From Plantactinospora sp039889035 (lineage in GTDB: Bacteria > Actinomycetota > Actinomycetes > Mycobacteriales > Micromonosporaceae), in assembly GCA_039889035.1 (NCBI GenBank), contig JBDQQY010000025.1, positions 109,270-173,269 on the forward strand: a stretch of DNA of 64,000 nt. The letters run 5' to 3'. The notes below the pieces were generated by a model. The model saw only the letters and a list, made by a program, of their open reading frames with translations, had not been told where the DNA came from and searched no databases. The translations under genes were made by a program, and so were the position numbers. Shown one piece after another: positions 36,119 through 44,677 of the stretch (within the stretch, counting starts at the first letter, position 1; every line of letters starts with the position of its first letter).

Positions 36119-37393
36119 ATGTCGTCACCTCTGGCCCCCGACCACCTCGGCACCGCCGCCCGCACCGACGGCCGCGCCTCGGTCACCGTGCTCGCCGGGT
36201 TCTGGCCCGCCGCCAGCTACGCGGTGGCGAGGGCGTTGCTCGCCGACGACCCGAGCCTGCTGCTGGTCCGGCACGAGCTGGCCGACCTGCGCGGCGGAGT
36301 GCTCCGCCGGGTCGTCCGGGACGGAGCCGGGATCATCGAGGACGAGATGATCGCGCTGGCGCACGGCTGCCTCTCCTGCACCCTGCGCGAGGACGTGCTG
36401 CCCACCCTCACCCGGCTGGCCCGGACCCGTCCCGGGCGGGACCTGGTGCTGCTACTGCCGGAGACCGTCGAGCCGGAGGCGGTCGCCGAGGTCTGCGCCC
36501 ACCACCTGGTGGACGGCGCCCCGGTCACCGACCGGCTGCACTTCGACTCGTACGTGACGGTGGTCGACGCCGAGCACCTGCTCGACGGACTGGCCAGCCC
36601 GGACGACCTGGCCACGCTCGGCATCCAGGCCGCCGACGACGACCACCGGGCCCTCGCCGACGTGATCGCCCGGCAGATCGAGTACGCCGACACCCTCGTG
36701 CTGTGGGGCGCCCCCGGCGACAGCTCCGACAGCGGCCAACTGTCGGTACTGCTGCACCGGCTGGCCCCGTGGGCCGTGCAGCTCCCCGTCACCGAGCCGT
36801 ACGTCGACGCGGGGGTGCTGACCCGGCGGCTGCGGCACACCGACCGGCACCGGCCGGAGACGCCCGGCGTACTGGCCCGGGGGATCGAGGGCTACCTGCT
36901 CGGCGTACCGGAGCCGCAGCCGGACCACGGGGTGGTGTCGGCGGTGTTCCGGGCCCGTCGGCCGTTCCACCCCGGACGACTGCACGAGGTGCTGACGGCG
37001 GTCAACGCGCCGGTGCTCCGCTCCCGGGGTGTGTGCTGGCTGGCCAGCCAGCCACAGACCGCGGTCGGCTGGGAGTTCGCCGGTGGCGGCCTGACGCTGG
37101 GCACCCTCGGCCGATGGCTGGTCGACGCGCCGGAGGAGGACTGGGCCGAGGCGAGCGACCAGCGCCGGCTGGCCGCCGCGCTGGACTGGGATCCGTACTA
37201 CGGCGACCGGCACAACTACCTGGTCTTCGTCGGCTTCGACCTCGACCCGGTCGACATCCACCGCACGCTCGCCCGCTGCCTGCTCACCGACGCCGAACTG
37301 GCCGACGGCGAGGCCGGCTGGCGGGACTATCCCGACCCGTTCGCCGGCTGCTTCCCCGCCCCCGGATCCACACCGTCCACACCGGACGCCTGA
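36119..37393 (+). CDS. COG0523-family protein, Mrf-like (ribosome hibernation factor-recruiting)
   Basis: 424 residues. It aligns with CobW/COG0523 metallochaperone GTPases, but the Walker A position reads VLAGFWPAASYAVARALL instead of GxxGxGKT. The metal motif is HGCLSCTLREDVLPTL (CxxC rather than CxCC). The C-terminal CobW_C-like half has GWEFAGGGLTL and YGDRHNYLVFVG. With the adjacent zinc-free L33 and the Zur box, it fits the mycobacterial Mpy-recruitment factor, which acts on zinc-free ribosomes. ATG 36119 (GGAAGG upstream) is chosen since an earlier ATG at 36074 would place the Zur box inside the gene. Confidence 0.8.
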   Translation: MSSPLAPDHLGTAARTDGRASVTVLAGFWPAASYAVARALLADDPSLLLVRHELADLRGGVLRRVVRDGAGIIEDEMIALAHGCLSCTLREDVLPTLTRLARTRPGRDLVLLLPETVEPEAVAEVCAHHLVDGAPVTDRLHFDSYVTVVDAEHLLDGLASPDDLATLGIQAADDDHRALADVIARQIEYADTLVLWGAPGDSSDSGQLSVLLHRLAPWAVQLPVTEPYVDAGVLTRRLRHTDRHRPETPGVLARGIEGYLLGVPEPQPDHGVVSAVFRARRPFHPGRLHEVLTAVNAPVLRSRGVCWLASQPQTAVGWEFAGGGLTLGTLGRWLVDAPEEDWAEASDQRRLAAALDWDPYYGDRHNYLVFVGFDLDPVDIHRTLARCLLTDAELADGEAGWRDYPDPFAGCFPAPGSTPSTPDA

Positions 37394-37773
37394 TCCGGCC
37401 AGGTACGCGCCTCGGCGCGGAACACCTCGGGATCACTGGCGACCGGGATCACACAGAGCAGGTGACCGCCGGGTGCCCGGAGCACATGACACTCCAGCCA
37501 GGTCGCGACCTCGGTGGCGCCGAGCGCGACCAGCCGGGCCACCTCGGCGGCGACGTCGTCCGTCTCGATGTCGAGGTGGTAGCGGGCGGTGGCGTCCACC
37601 GACTGGATCGCCGTCACCAGGCCCGGAATCGCCCGGTCCAGCACCTGGAACTGCGGTTCGGTCGGATCCGGCCGGGCCGGGGTGCCGAACACCCCCGACC
37701 AGAAGTCGGCGGCGGCGGAAACCTCCGCCTCCGGCGTGTCGATGATGATCGCGTACGTCCGGGACCGGTGCAT
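37327..37773 (-). CDS. VOC (glyoxalase/bleomycin-resistance fold) protein
   Basis: 148 residues with paired beta-alpha-beta-beta-beta units: YAIIIDTPEAEVSAAADFWS and RYHLDIETDDVAAEVARLVA, then the C-terminal LRAPGGHLLCVIP. The metal ligand positions are partly kept (His in YHLDIE). Its 3' end overlaps the converging COG0523 gene by 67 bases. Confidence 0.82.
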   Translation of the reverse strand: MHRSRTYAIIIDTPEAEVSAAADFWSGVFGTPARPDPTEPQFQVLDRAIPGLVTAIQSVDATARYHLDIETDDVAAEVARLVALGATEVATWLECHVLRAPGGHLLCVIPVASDPEVFRAEARTWPDQASGVDGVDPGAGKQPANGSG

Positions 37774-37813
37774 CGATGCGATGCTACGCCCGGCCCCGCC
37801 GGGGCGCCGAGTG

Positions 37814-38371
37814 TCAGGGTTGGTCGGTACCGGTCAGGTCGAGCCGCCAGTCGTTGGAACGCATCAGCCGCCCCTTCGGAAACTCGAACTCGGTCTCGCC
37901 GAGCAGCTCGAAGCCGGCCTTTCGGCAGACCGCGTTGGAGGCGGCGTTGTCGACCGAAGGATAGGCGTGGGCGTACCGGTGGGTCCGCCGGGCGCGGGCC
38001 TCGTCGACCACGGCCAGCAGCGCGGCGGTGGCCAGCCCCCTGCCCTGGTACGCCGGCAGGATGCTCCAGCCCATCTCGTAGACCGTCTGGTCGTGCCAGT
38101 TCCGCTCCCAGTAGCCGACACTGCCGACCGGCACCTCCTCCGGCAGGGCGACCACCCGGAACATGCACCCCTGCCCGCCGCCGAACCGGACGTAACGCTC
38201 GTGCCGGGCGAGGACCTGCTCCTCGGTCTCCGGGCCACCCAGGTGCCGCTTCATCTCGGGCGTGTTGATCCGGCGGAGCAGGTCGAGGTCGCCCTCGCTC
38301 CACGGCTCGATCCGGACCCGATCCGATCCTTTGGCCACGCCACCCACCTTCCGTCCGGCTGCCCCTGCCAT
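37814..38371 (-). CDS. GNAT N-acetyltransferase (RimJ/RimL type)
   Basis: 185 residues. The acetyl-CoA motif is WSILPAYQGRGLATAALLAV (about 104-123), with SVGYWERNWHD before and NAASNAVCRKAGFELLG after. It could acetylate a protein terminus or small amine. The first 13 residues are not family-like, and the GTG before AKGSDRV may be the real start. Confidence 0.85.
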   Translation of the reverse strand: MAGAAGRKVGGVAKGSDRVRIEPWSEGDLDLLRRINTPEMKRHLGGPETEEQVLARHERYVRFGGGQGCMFRVVALPEEVPVGSVGYWERNWHDQTVYEMGWSILPAYQGRGLATAALLAVVDEARARRTHRYAHAYPSVDNAASNAVCRKAGFELLGETEFEFPKGRLMRSNDWRLDLTGTDQP

Positions 38372-38415
38372 TCAAGCGGGCCGGACCGACAATCGAGCCA
38401 GGTTCATCCCGCCGG

Positions 38416-39126
38416 TCACCGGCCGAGGTCGGGCTGCGCGGTGGTGACCCGGTCGAGCCTCCATGCGGCGAGCGTCTGATCGCGTTGCCCGGTCAGCAGC
38501 CGCAGCGCCGCCTCGGATCCGCCCTCGTGCCACGCCTCGCGGAGCCGCCCGTAGAACGCGGCCCGGTCGAGCAACTGCCGGGCGCCCCGGTCGGAAGCCG
38601 TACGGGCCTGTTCCCGGCACAGCTCGGCGAGCTGCTCCGCGGGCTCGACCGGCGACGCCGTGCCGTTGACCGCTCGCCAGCCGGGTAGCTGATACCAGTA
38701 CTTGCGGCGCCGGGGCGGGCTTTGGGCGAAATCCCGCTCGGCCACGTCGGCGAGGCGCCCGGACGGCCAGGCGTCGATCGTTGCCAGGCCCGCGTCGAGG
38801 ACGAACCGCCGGGCAAGGCCGGCCGCGTCGTCGGAGAGCAGGTCCACGGAGCGCGCTCCGGAGTCGACCTCGTCCATCCGGATGCCGTACGTCATCTCGA
38901 AGCCGAGGGCCGGCGTCACCAGCGGCTGCACACCGGCGGAGAGCCAGCCCACCGGCCGGGAGGGCGAACCCGCGTAACCGATCCAGCAGAGCGACCAGCC
39001 CAACGGCTCCCGGGCCAGTACCGTGCCGAGGCCGGTGCCCCGGACGGACCACTGCCCGGGAAGCTCGGTCCGCAGCTCGAACAGCATCCGGCGCCACCGT
39101 CGTGCCCGGTCGGCAGACAACGACAT
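38416..39126 (-). CDS. Hypothetical protein
   Basis: 236 residues, beginning MSLSADRARRWRRMLFELRT. Notable stretches are LGWSLCWIGYAG and GFEMTYGIRMDEVDSG. The C-terminal half is helical and Arg/Glu-rich (AFYGRLREAWHEGGSEAAL). No family is recognised. GGAAGG lies five bases before ATG 39126, which is why it is preferred over an in-frame GTG at 39150. Confidence 0.65.
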   Translation of the reverse strand: MSLSADRARRWRRMLFELRTELPGQWSVRGTGLGTVLAREPLGWSLCWIGYAGSPSRPVGWLSAGVQPLVTPALGFEMTYGIRMDEVDSGARSVDLLSDDAAGLARRFVLDAGLATIDAWPSGRLADVAERDFAQSPPRRRKYWYQLPGWRAVNGTASPVEPAEQLAELCREQARTASDRGARQLLDRAAFYGRLREAWHEGGSEAALRLLTGQRDQTLAAWRLDRVTTAQPDLGR

Positions 39127-39219
39127 GCGGACCTTCCAGACGGTGTGCACGGGGACGGGGGCACTCTACCGGCCCCGAGACGGTCCTCCCCGGCGTTCCC
39201 GCCTCGGTAGTCTCGTCCG

Positions 39220-39666
39220 ATGGCCACCGCCGACCAGCTCGCCGTCATCGACGCCCTGCTCGCCCGGCCGTTCCGGGCCGGGGACTCCGGCGAGGCGCGG
39301 CTGTTCAGCGGGGCGGACCATCACCTGTGCCACCTCCAGGCCAGCCGGGACTTCTGGGAGGACCGGGACGAGGAGGTCCGCGAGGCGGCCCAGCAGGAGA
39401 TCGAGACGGCCTTCGGCCACCTGGCCGCCGCGCTGACCGCCCGCTGGGGCAAACCCGAGACCGTCCGGATCGACTGGGACGACGAGTCGGCGCCGGAACC
39501 ACTCTCCCGGCTCGGCATGCTCACCGGCGAGGTCCATGTCTGGCGGCGGCCCGAGGTCGACCGGTGGGTGGGACTCGCGATCGGCCAGGCCGACAACGAG
39601 TACCCGATCGAGCTGCTCGTGACGGTCGCCGGGTTGTCGACCCTGCCGTCGGCGCACCGGTACTGA
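39220..39666 (+). CDS. Hypothetical protein
   Basis: 148 residues, acidic. The start MATADQLAVIDALLARPFRAG is followed by a helical Glu/Ala segment and a beta-rich second half, MLTGEVHVWRRPEVDRWVGL and DNEYPIELLVTVAGL. It resembles an immunity or SUKH-like small cytoplasmic protein in layout, but no motif supports that. It is divergent from the preceding hypothetical gene. Confidence 0.65.
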   Translation: MATADQLAVIDALLARPFRAGDSGEARLFSGADHHLCHLQASRDFWEDRDEEVREAAQQEIETAFGHLAAALTARWGKPETVRIDWDDESAPEPLSRLGMLTGEVHVWRRPEVDRWVGLAIGQADNEYPIELLVTVAGLSTLPSAHRY

Positions 39667-39694
39667 ACGCCCGGCGGTCGGCGGACCCTCGCTC

Positions 39695-40669
39695 TCAGCC
39701 CGGTCCGGGGAAGTCGTCCGGCGGATAGACCACCGACCACGGGCGCGGCTGGCCCGTACCCAACCCGGTCGGGGTGGCCGGTGCCGGACCGGCCAGGATC
39801 TCGGCGGCGACCTCGGCGAAGGTCGACGCGGCCGGATGCGCCGACCGGTCCGGCCAGACCGCCGAGGTGCGGCGGCGCAGCACCGGCTCGGTCAGCGGCC
39901 GCCAGGCGACCCGGGGCTCCCGGCGGGCGGTCGACTCCGGCTCGAACGCCACGCACCCGCGGGCGAGCACCAGGCCGAGCAGGAACTCCGGGTTGCCGGC
40001 GTGCCGGATCCGCCGGGGCGTGAAGCCGTGCCGACGGCACACGTCGAGGACCCGGTCGTGCCAGTCCGGCGCGGTGGCCCGAGGAAAGATCGCCAGGTCG
40101 TGCCCGGCGAGGTCGGCGAGCGCGACCTCCCGCAACTGGGCCAGCGGCGAGGCGCGCGGCAGCAGTACCCCCAACCGGACCTCGACGGCCGGCCCGGCCC
40201 GCAGCGCCTCGGCCCGGACCGGGTGGTGCACCAGCCCGACGTCGAGGCGGGCCTCGGCGAGCATCCGGAGCTGCTCCGCGCTGGTCAACTCCTGGAGGTC
40301 GACGTCCAGGCCGGGCGCCCGGGCCGCCATCCCGTGCAGCAGCGCCTGGAGCGTGACGGCCGGGGTCTCCGGCGGTACGCCCGCCCGCAACGTCCCGATC
40401 TCGCCGTCCCGGGCCTTGCGCATCACGATCCGGATGCGTTCCTCGGCGGCGAGCAGGGTCGGGGCCTCGGCCAGCAGGAGCTGCCCGGCGGTGGTCAGGC
40501 TGATCTGGCGCCGGGAGCGGTCGAAGAGCTGGACACCGAGATCCCGTTCCAGCCGCTGGATCGACTGGCTCAGCGGTGGCTGGGCGATGCCGAGGATCTC
40601 GGCGGCCCGGCCGAAGTGCAGTTCCTCGGCCACCACGACGAACTGCCGCAGGTGCCGGGCCAGGTCCAC
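39695..40669 (-). CDS. LysR-family transcriptional regulator
   Basis: 324 residues. The HTH reads LRQFVVVAEELHFGRAAEILG with IAQPPLSQSIQRLERDLGVQL (residues 6-47), followed by a periplasmic-binding-type effector domain. It is divergent from a serine hydrolase gene across 59 bases, the classic LysR/target layout. A dyad GATAT...GGATATC sits in that gap and a near-copy lies beyond the target gene. The effector is unknown. GTG 40669 is the start. Confidence 0.92.
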   Translation of the reverse strand: MDLARHLRQFVVVAEELHFGRAAEILGIAQPPLSQSIQRLERDLGVQLFDRSRRQISLTTAGQLLLAEAPTLLAAEERIRIVMRKARDGEIGTLRAGVPPETPAVTLQALLHGMAARAPGLDVDLQELTSAEQLRMLAEARLDVGLVHHPVRAEALRAGPAVEVRLGVLLPRASPLAQLREVALADLAGHDLAIFPRATAPDWHDRVLDVCRRHGFTPRRIRHAGNPEFLLGLVLARGCVAFEPESTARREPRVAWRPLTEPVLRRRTSAVWPDRSAHPAASTFAEVAAEILAGPAPATPTGLGTGQPRPWSVVYPPDDFPGPG

Positions 40670-40678
40670 CCGATCGAT

Positions 40679-40696
40679 GATATGAGTTCGGATATC
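40679..40696. promoter_or_regulatory. LysR operator candidate, left copy
   Basis: GATATGAGTTCGGATATC lies in the 59-base gap between the divergent LysR and serine hydrolase genes. It matches 16 of 18 positions of the reverse complement of the palindrome at 41697-41714, and both sit beside CGATCGAT. Confidence 0.55.
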
Positions 40697-40728
40697 GGAG
40701 CCGCCCGCCGGCCGGCTATCGTCGCCAG

Positions 40729-41607
40729 GTGCCGACCGGACGTATCACCCGGATATTCGACGACGTGGGGGTCGACGCCCGGCTGCACGTCACCGACATC
40801 GACAGCGGGGCCGAGCTGGGCATCGGCGCCGACGACCAGGTGGTGCTCGCCTCGATCTTCAAGATCCTGCTGGTCCTGGAGTTCGCCCGGCAGGCCGCCG
40901 CCGGGCAGCTCGACCCGACCGAGCGGGTGGTCGTACGCGCCGAGGACCGGTTGGGCGGCTGGGGTACGGCGGGCTGCGCCGACGACGTCGAGGTGTCGCT
41001 GCGGGACCTGGCGTACTTCGCCATCACGGTCACCGACAACAGCGCCGCCGACCTGCTGCTGCGCCGGGTCGGTCCGGACGTGCTGCCGCTGCTCGCCGCC
41101 GAGCTGGGGTTGACCCGTACCCGGATCCTCGGCGGGCCCCGGCAACTGCTGGAGTCCATGTACGCCGACGTCGGCGCGCGGGACGACGCCGAGTTCGCGC
41201 AGATCTTCCCGCTGCTGCCGGAGGAGCGGATCCGGGCGATGCGGGTACAGGACCCGGAGCGGACCACCTCCAGCACGGCCCGGGACGTCACCCGGCTGCT
41301 CGGACTGATCTGGCGGGACGAGGCGGGGCCCGCCCCGGCGGGTGCACTGGTCCGGGAACTGATGGGTCGGCAGCTCTTCTGGACCCGGATCGCCTCCAGC
41401 TTCCCGCCCGGCGTACGGGTGGCGGCGAAGACCGGCACGCTGCCCGGCCTGCACGCCGAGGCCGGGGTCGCCGAGTACCCGGACGGCGGCCGGTACGCGA
41501 TCGCGGTCTTCGCCCGGACCCGGCGGCTGGCCACCCGCCGGATCGACGTCGACCTGGCGATCGGCGAGGCGGCCCGGACCGCCGTGGAGGCCCTGCGCTC
41601 CCGCTGA
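40729..41607 (+). CDS. Serine hydrolase, class A beta-lactamase fold
   Basis: 292 residues. SxxK is ASIFKILLVLE (about residues 42-52), the SDN-equivalent is TVTDNSAADLLL and the KTG box is AAKTGTLPGLHAE. No signal peptide is present, and the Glu of the omega-loop ExxLN is not evident, so hydrolysis of beta-lactams is doubtful. A cytoplasmic esterase, amidase or PBP-like role is possible. It is divergent from LysR and flanked on both sides by related dyads. GTG 40729 is the start. Confidence 0.85.
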   Translation: MPTGRITRIFDDVGVDARLHVTDIDSGAELGIGADDQVVLASIFKILLVLEFARQAAAGQLDPTERVVVRAEDRLGGWGTAGCADDVEVSLRDLAYFAITVTDNSAADLLLRRVGPDVLPLLAAELGLTRTRILGGPRQLLESMYADVGARDDAEFAQIFPLLPEERIRAMRVQDPERTTSSTARDVTRLLGLIWRDEAGPAPAGALVRELMGRQLFWTRIASSFPPGVRVAAKTGTLPGLHAEAGVAEYPDGGRYAIAVFARTRRLATRRIDVDLAIGEAARTAVEALRSR

Positions 41608-41696
41608 CCCCTCGGCCGCCCTGACTCCTCGGCGCCTTGTCTGCCCGCTGATCCTCCGCCGCCCGGCGGCCGCCGGTCGCGCGCTGGAGCTGGGCT

Positions 41697-41714
41697 GATA
41701 TCCGAACGGATATC
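41697..41714. promoter_or_regulatory. LysR operator candidate, right copy (palindrome)
   Basis: GATATCCGAACGGATATC is an 18-bp dyad (8-bp perfect arms around AA). It is the inverted near-copy of the site at 40679. It lies between two converging genes, where a promoter operator is not expected. Confidence 0.55.
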
Positions 41715-41740
41715 GATCGCTCCGCCGGCCGGGACCGGGC

Positions 41741-41806
41741 CGCTGCCGGGGAGGTGCCGAGGCGCTGCCGGGGAGGTGCCGAGGCGCTGCCGGGGAGGTA
41801 CCGAGG
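41741..41806. repeat. Three tandem 22-bp repeats
   Basis: Units at 41741, 41763 and 41785 read CGCTGCCGGGGAGGTGCCGA plus GG, with one change in the last. They end just before the stop codon of the leftward phosphoesterase gene. Confidence 0.8.
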
Positions 41807-41809
41807 GGG

Positions 41810-43669
41810 TCAGGTGAGGAGGAAGCGGTCCACCGGCAGCGGCCGGTCGGTGATCCGGATGTCGCCGATCCACCCGTAGAAGCCGGGTTGGACGATCCGG
41901 TCGTGGTGGTACGCCCCGACCAGCCACGGCTCGCCGGAGGTGGCCAGCCCGGACGCCGCGATGGAAGGGTTGCGGAGCAGCCGCGCGCCGTCGACGTAGA
42001 GCGTGCTGAGCCGGCCGTCGTTGACCACCGCGACGTGGCACCACTCCCCGGCCGGCAGTTCGTGGCCCCAGTTGGCGACGATGCCGTCCATCTCGACCGG
42101 GAAGACGGCCCACTTCAGCATCATCCCGGCGGAGAGCCCCAGCAACGCGATCGGCTGCGCCGGGTCTGCACCGGTCTTGCCCGCATCCCGCCCGGTGCCG
42201 TACCGGCTCAGGATGCCCATCCCGTCCGAGCCGGTCTCCCGGACGTCGACCGGCAGCTTCACGAACGCCTCGACCGTGTAGCCGTGCTGGAACGTCGCCG
42301 CGTTCAGCGGCGCGCCGTCGACGGTACGCAGGTAGCCGCCCCGGGCCGGTCGCCGGCCGCCGGAGAAGAAGAGGCTCACCCGAGCCGGCTGGTCGTCGTG
42401 GTGTTCGGCCGACCAGCGCAGCGCCTCCGGCGGGCTGCCGGGCAGGCTGAGCCGGGTCAGGTGATTGCCTCGGCCGGAGAGATCCTCGACCCGGAACCCG
42501 TCCGGCATCGCCTCGCCGTCTTGGCGCCCCTGGTCGAACCGCCAGTACGCGACGGTGCCGTCGCCGACCACGGCGGCCGGGCCGCGCGGCGGGCGCCCGG
42601 TGACCGGGGCGAAGCCGGCGAACCGGTCGGCGAAGTCGACCGCCAGGCTGAACCGGTTGGCCGGGTCGGTCAGCTCGATCTCCCGCCGGGCCAGCGCGTT
42701 GCGCCGCTCCACGGGCTGGCCGAGGATCCACGGCGACAGCGTCTCGACGTCGATCGTGTTCCGGGCCAGGTCGAACGAGTACAGCCGGATCATCCCGCCA
42801 CCACCGTAGTAGCGGTTCTGGTAGTTGGTGATGTGCACCTGCACGTCCCGGCCGGCGGCGTTGCGCAGCACCAGCCGGCCGGGCGGCCAGTAGTGCCCGT
42901 TGAGGGTGAGGAAGATCTGGTCGCTGCCGCCGACCAGTCGGTCCCAGAGCCGCTGGCCGTGCTCGGAGAGCCAGGTCGCCCCGGTGTGGTCGGCGTCGGC
43001 CAGGTCGTGGGTGGTCAGGATGGCCGGGCTGGTCGGATGCGCCGCCAGCACCGACCGGGCCCAGTCCAGCGTGCCGTCCCACGGCCGCCAGTCCAGCGCC
43101 AGCAGCAGCCACTCGCGCCCGGCGGCGGGAAAGACGTGGTACGTGTTGTAGCCGTCCGGGGTGGCCCCGCCGTACGTCGGCAGCCGGCGCAACCGGTGCG
43201 GGCCGAAAACCTCCAGGTAGTGGCTCGGCCCACGCTGGTCGGTGGTGGACTGGTCGATGTCGTGGTTGCCGGCGAGCACGCTGTACGGCACCCGGCGCCG
43301 ATCGAGGATCTCGAAGACCCGGCCCGCCTCGGCCAGCTCGGCGGCGGCCGCGTTCTCGACGATGTCCCCGAGGTGGGCGGTGAAGACGATGTTCCGCTCC
43401 GCCCGGTGCGCCACGATCCAGCGCAGTGTCGCGGCCAGCGGCGCGCTGTCGCCCCGGTCGCCGTCGAAGAGGTACTGGGTGTCCGGGATGACGGCGAGGG
43501 TGAACCGGGGCGAGCCGGGGTCGGTGACCTGGTCGTCGTCGACGCCGGCCCGCCGCCAGGCCAGCGTGGCGGGCGGCAGCAGCGCGCCGGTGGTGGCGCC
43601 GCTGACCAGCCCGGCCCCGACCAGTCCGGCGCCCTGGAGGAATCCGCGCCGGCTCGGGCTCTGTCGCAT
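41810..43669 (-). CDS. Tat-exported metallophosphoesterase with LamG-like domain
   Basis: 619 residues. A twin-arginine signal (SPSRRGFLQGAGLVGAGL) opens the protein. The calcineurin-type phosphoesterase core shows VIPDTQYLFDGDRGD, AHLGDIVENA, VLAGNHDIDQ, LTTHDLADADHTG and FLTLNGHYW (about residues 50-280). The C-terminal 220 residues form a concanavalin/LamG fold (YTVEAFVKLPVD, EWCHVAVVNDGRLSTLYVDG) likely to bind carbohydrate. It is probably an extracellular phosphodiesterase. GGAGGACGATC precedes ATG 43669. Confidence 0.9.
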   Translation of the reverse strand: MRQSPSRRGFLQGAGLVGAGLVSGATTGALLPPATLAWRRAGVDDDQVTDPGSPRFTLAVIPDTQYLFDGDRGDSAPLAATLRWIVAHRAERNIVFTAHLGDIVENAAAAELAEAGRVFEILDRRRVPYSVLAGNHDIDQSTTDQRGPSHYLEVFGPHRLRRLPTYGGATPDGYNTYHVFPAAGREWLLLALDWRPWDGTLDWARSVLAAHPTSPAILTTHDLADADHTGATWLSEHGQRLWDRLVGGSDQIFLTLNGHYWPPGRLVLRNAAGRDVQVHITNYQNRYYGGGGMIRLYSFDLARNTIDVETLSPWILGQPVERRNALARREIELTDPANRFSLAVDFADRFAGFAPVTGRPPRGPAAVVGDGTVAYWRFDQGRQDGEAMPDGFRVEDLSGRGNHLTRLSLPGSPPEALRWSAEHHDDQPARVSLFFSGGRRPARGGYLRTVDGAPLNAATFQHGYTVEAFVKLPVDVRETGSDGMGILSRYGTGRDAGKTGADPAQPIALLGLSAGMMLKWAVFPVEMDGIVANWGHELPAGEWCHVAVVNDGRLSTLYVDGARLLRNPSIAASGLATSGEPWLVGAYHHDRIVQPGFYGWIGDIRITDRPLPVDRFLLT

Positions 43670-43882
43670 GATCGTCCTCCTCGGATACCCGGGACGGTCT
43701 GCCGACAGTACGTGCCGGCCGGGCGAACACCGGTCGGGCCGGCGGGCAACAGCGCCCGAACTCGACGTGAAACCTCACCGGCGCCAGCCCGGCGATCCAG
43801 GCGGACACGCCTTCCCCGCTCGACGGGCCGCGACAGGGGCCGATCGGATGCCGGCGCCGCCCTGCCGGGCGGGCCCGTCGGG

Positions 43883-44452
43883 TCAGGTCGACCCTGACCC
43901 GGTGGGCCGGTCGTCGATGTGATGGTGGTGGACCGAGGAGCTGACCCGGCCGCTCCGGGCCAGTGGCTTGGTGCCCAGGTGCGGGTCGAACATCGCGAGG
44001 TGGTCGTCGCGCGGCACCGGCCTGCCGCGCCAGAGCCGGGGCGAACTGACACCGTACTCGAACAGGGCGGCGTAGAAGAGGAAGACGAGGGCGAGCACGA
44101 TCAGGGCTATCTCCGCAGCGGTGAGAAGCAGCGGCCACAGTGGGCTGTCGGCCTCGACCACGACGTCGATGCCGATGCCGTAGACCAGGGCGGCGGCGGC
44201 CAGCAGGGCGGCCCCGAGGCCGTAGGCGACAAAGCGGCGCCGCCGGGTCAGCGAGGTGGAGTAGACGGTGAACGGCACCGTCTGGCCGCAGTGGCCGCAC
44301 CGGATCCGCTGCTCGACCTTGCCGTGCGCGGGACGGTTGGCGGTACGCACCGTCTCGCAGTACTGGATGCTGAAGCCGCCAGCGCCCGAGGCAAGGTCCA
44401 GTACGTGCCCCGCTTCGAGCCGTATCCGATCTCGGACCTGCCAGAACGCCAC
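43883..44452 (-). CDS. Membrane protein with zinc-ribbon half-site
   Basis: 189 residues. Near residue 50 is IRCGHCGQTVPFTVY, a CxxC half-site. Two membrane spans follow (about 73-95 and 105-130: GLGAALLAAAALVYGIGI; IALIVLALVFLFYAALF). The C-terminal tail contains four consecutive histidines before DDRPTGSGST. The function is unknown. GTG 44452 is the start. Confidence 0.7.
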   Translation of the reverse strand: MAFWQVRDRIRLEAGHVLDLASGAGGFSIQYCETVRTANRPAHGKVEQRIRCGHCGQTVPFTVYSTSLTRRRRFVAYGLGAALLAAAALVYGIGIDVVVEADSPLWPLLLTAAEIALIVLALVFLFYAALFEYGVSSPRLWRGRPVPRDDHLAMFDPHLGTKPLARSGRVSSSVHHHHIDDRPTGSGST

Positions 44453-44677
44453 CCGATCCTCCCGCAGAGGTCAGACATCCATGTACGGCTATCCTGGCAC
44501 ATTTCGGCATGGATGCCCGGTGGCGCCAGACACGGCGGAATTGGCGGTATCTGGTGTCGGTCGGTGCCGCTCGGTGCCGGTGCGATGTGGACGGAGCGAG
44601 CCGATGCCACGTGCCTCTGGCCCGACTCGCCAGCCGGGAATGAGTCAGGTGACCGCGCTGGCCGGTGGCGCCGCTGT

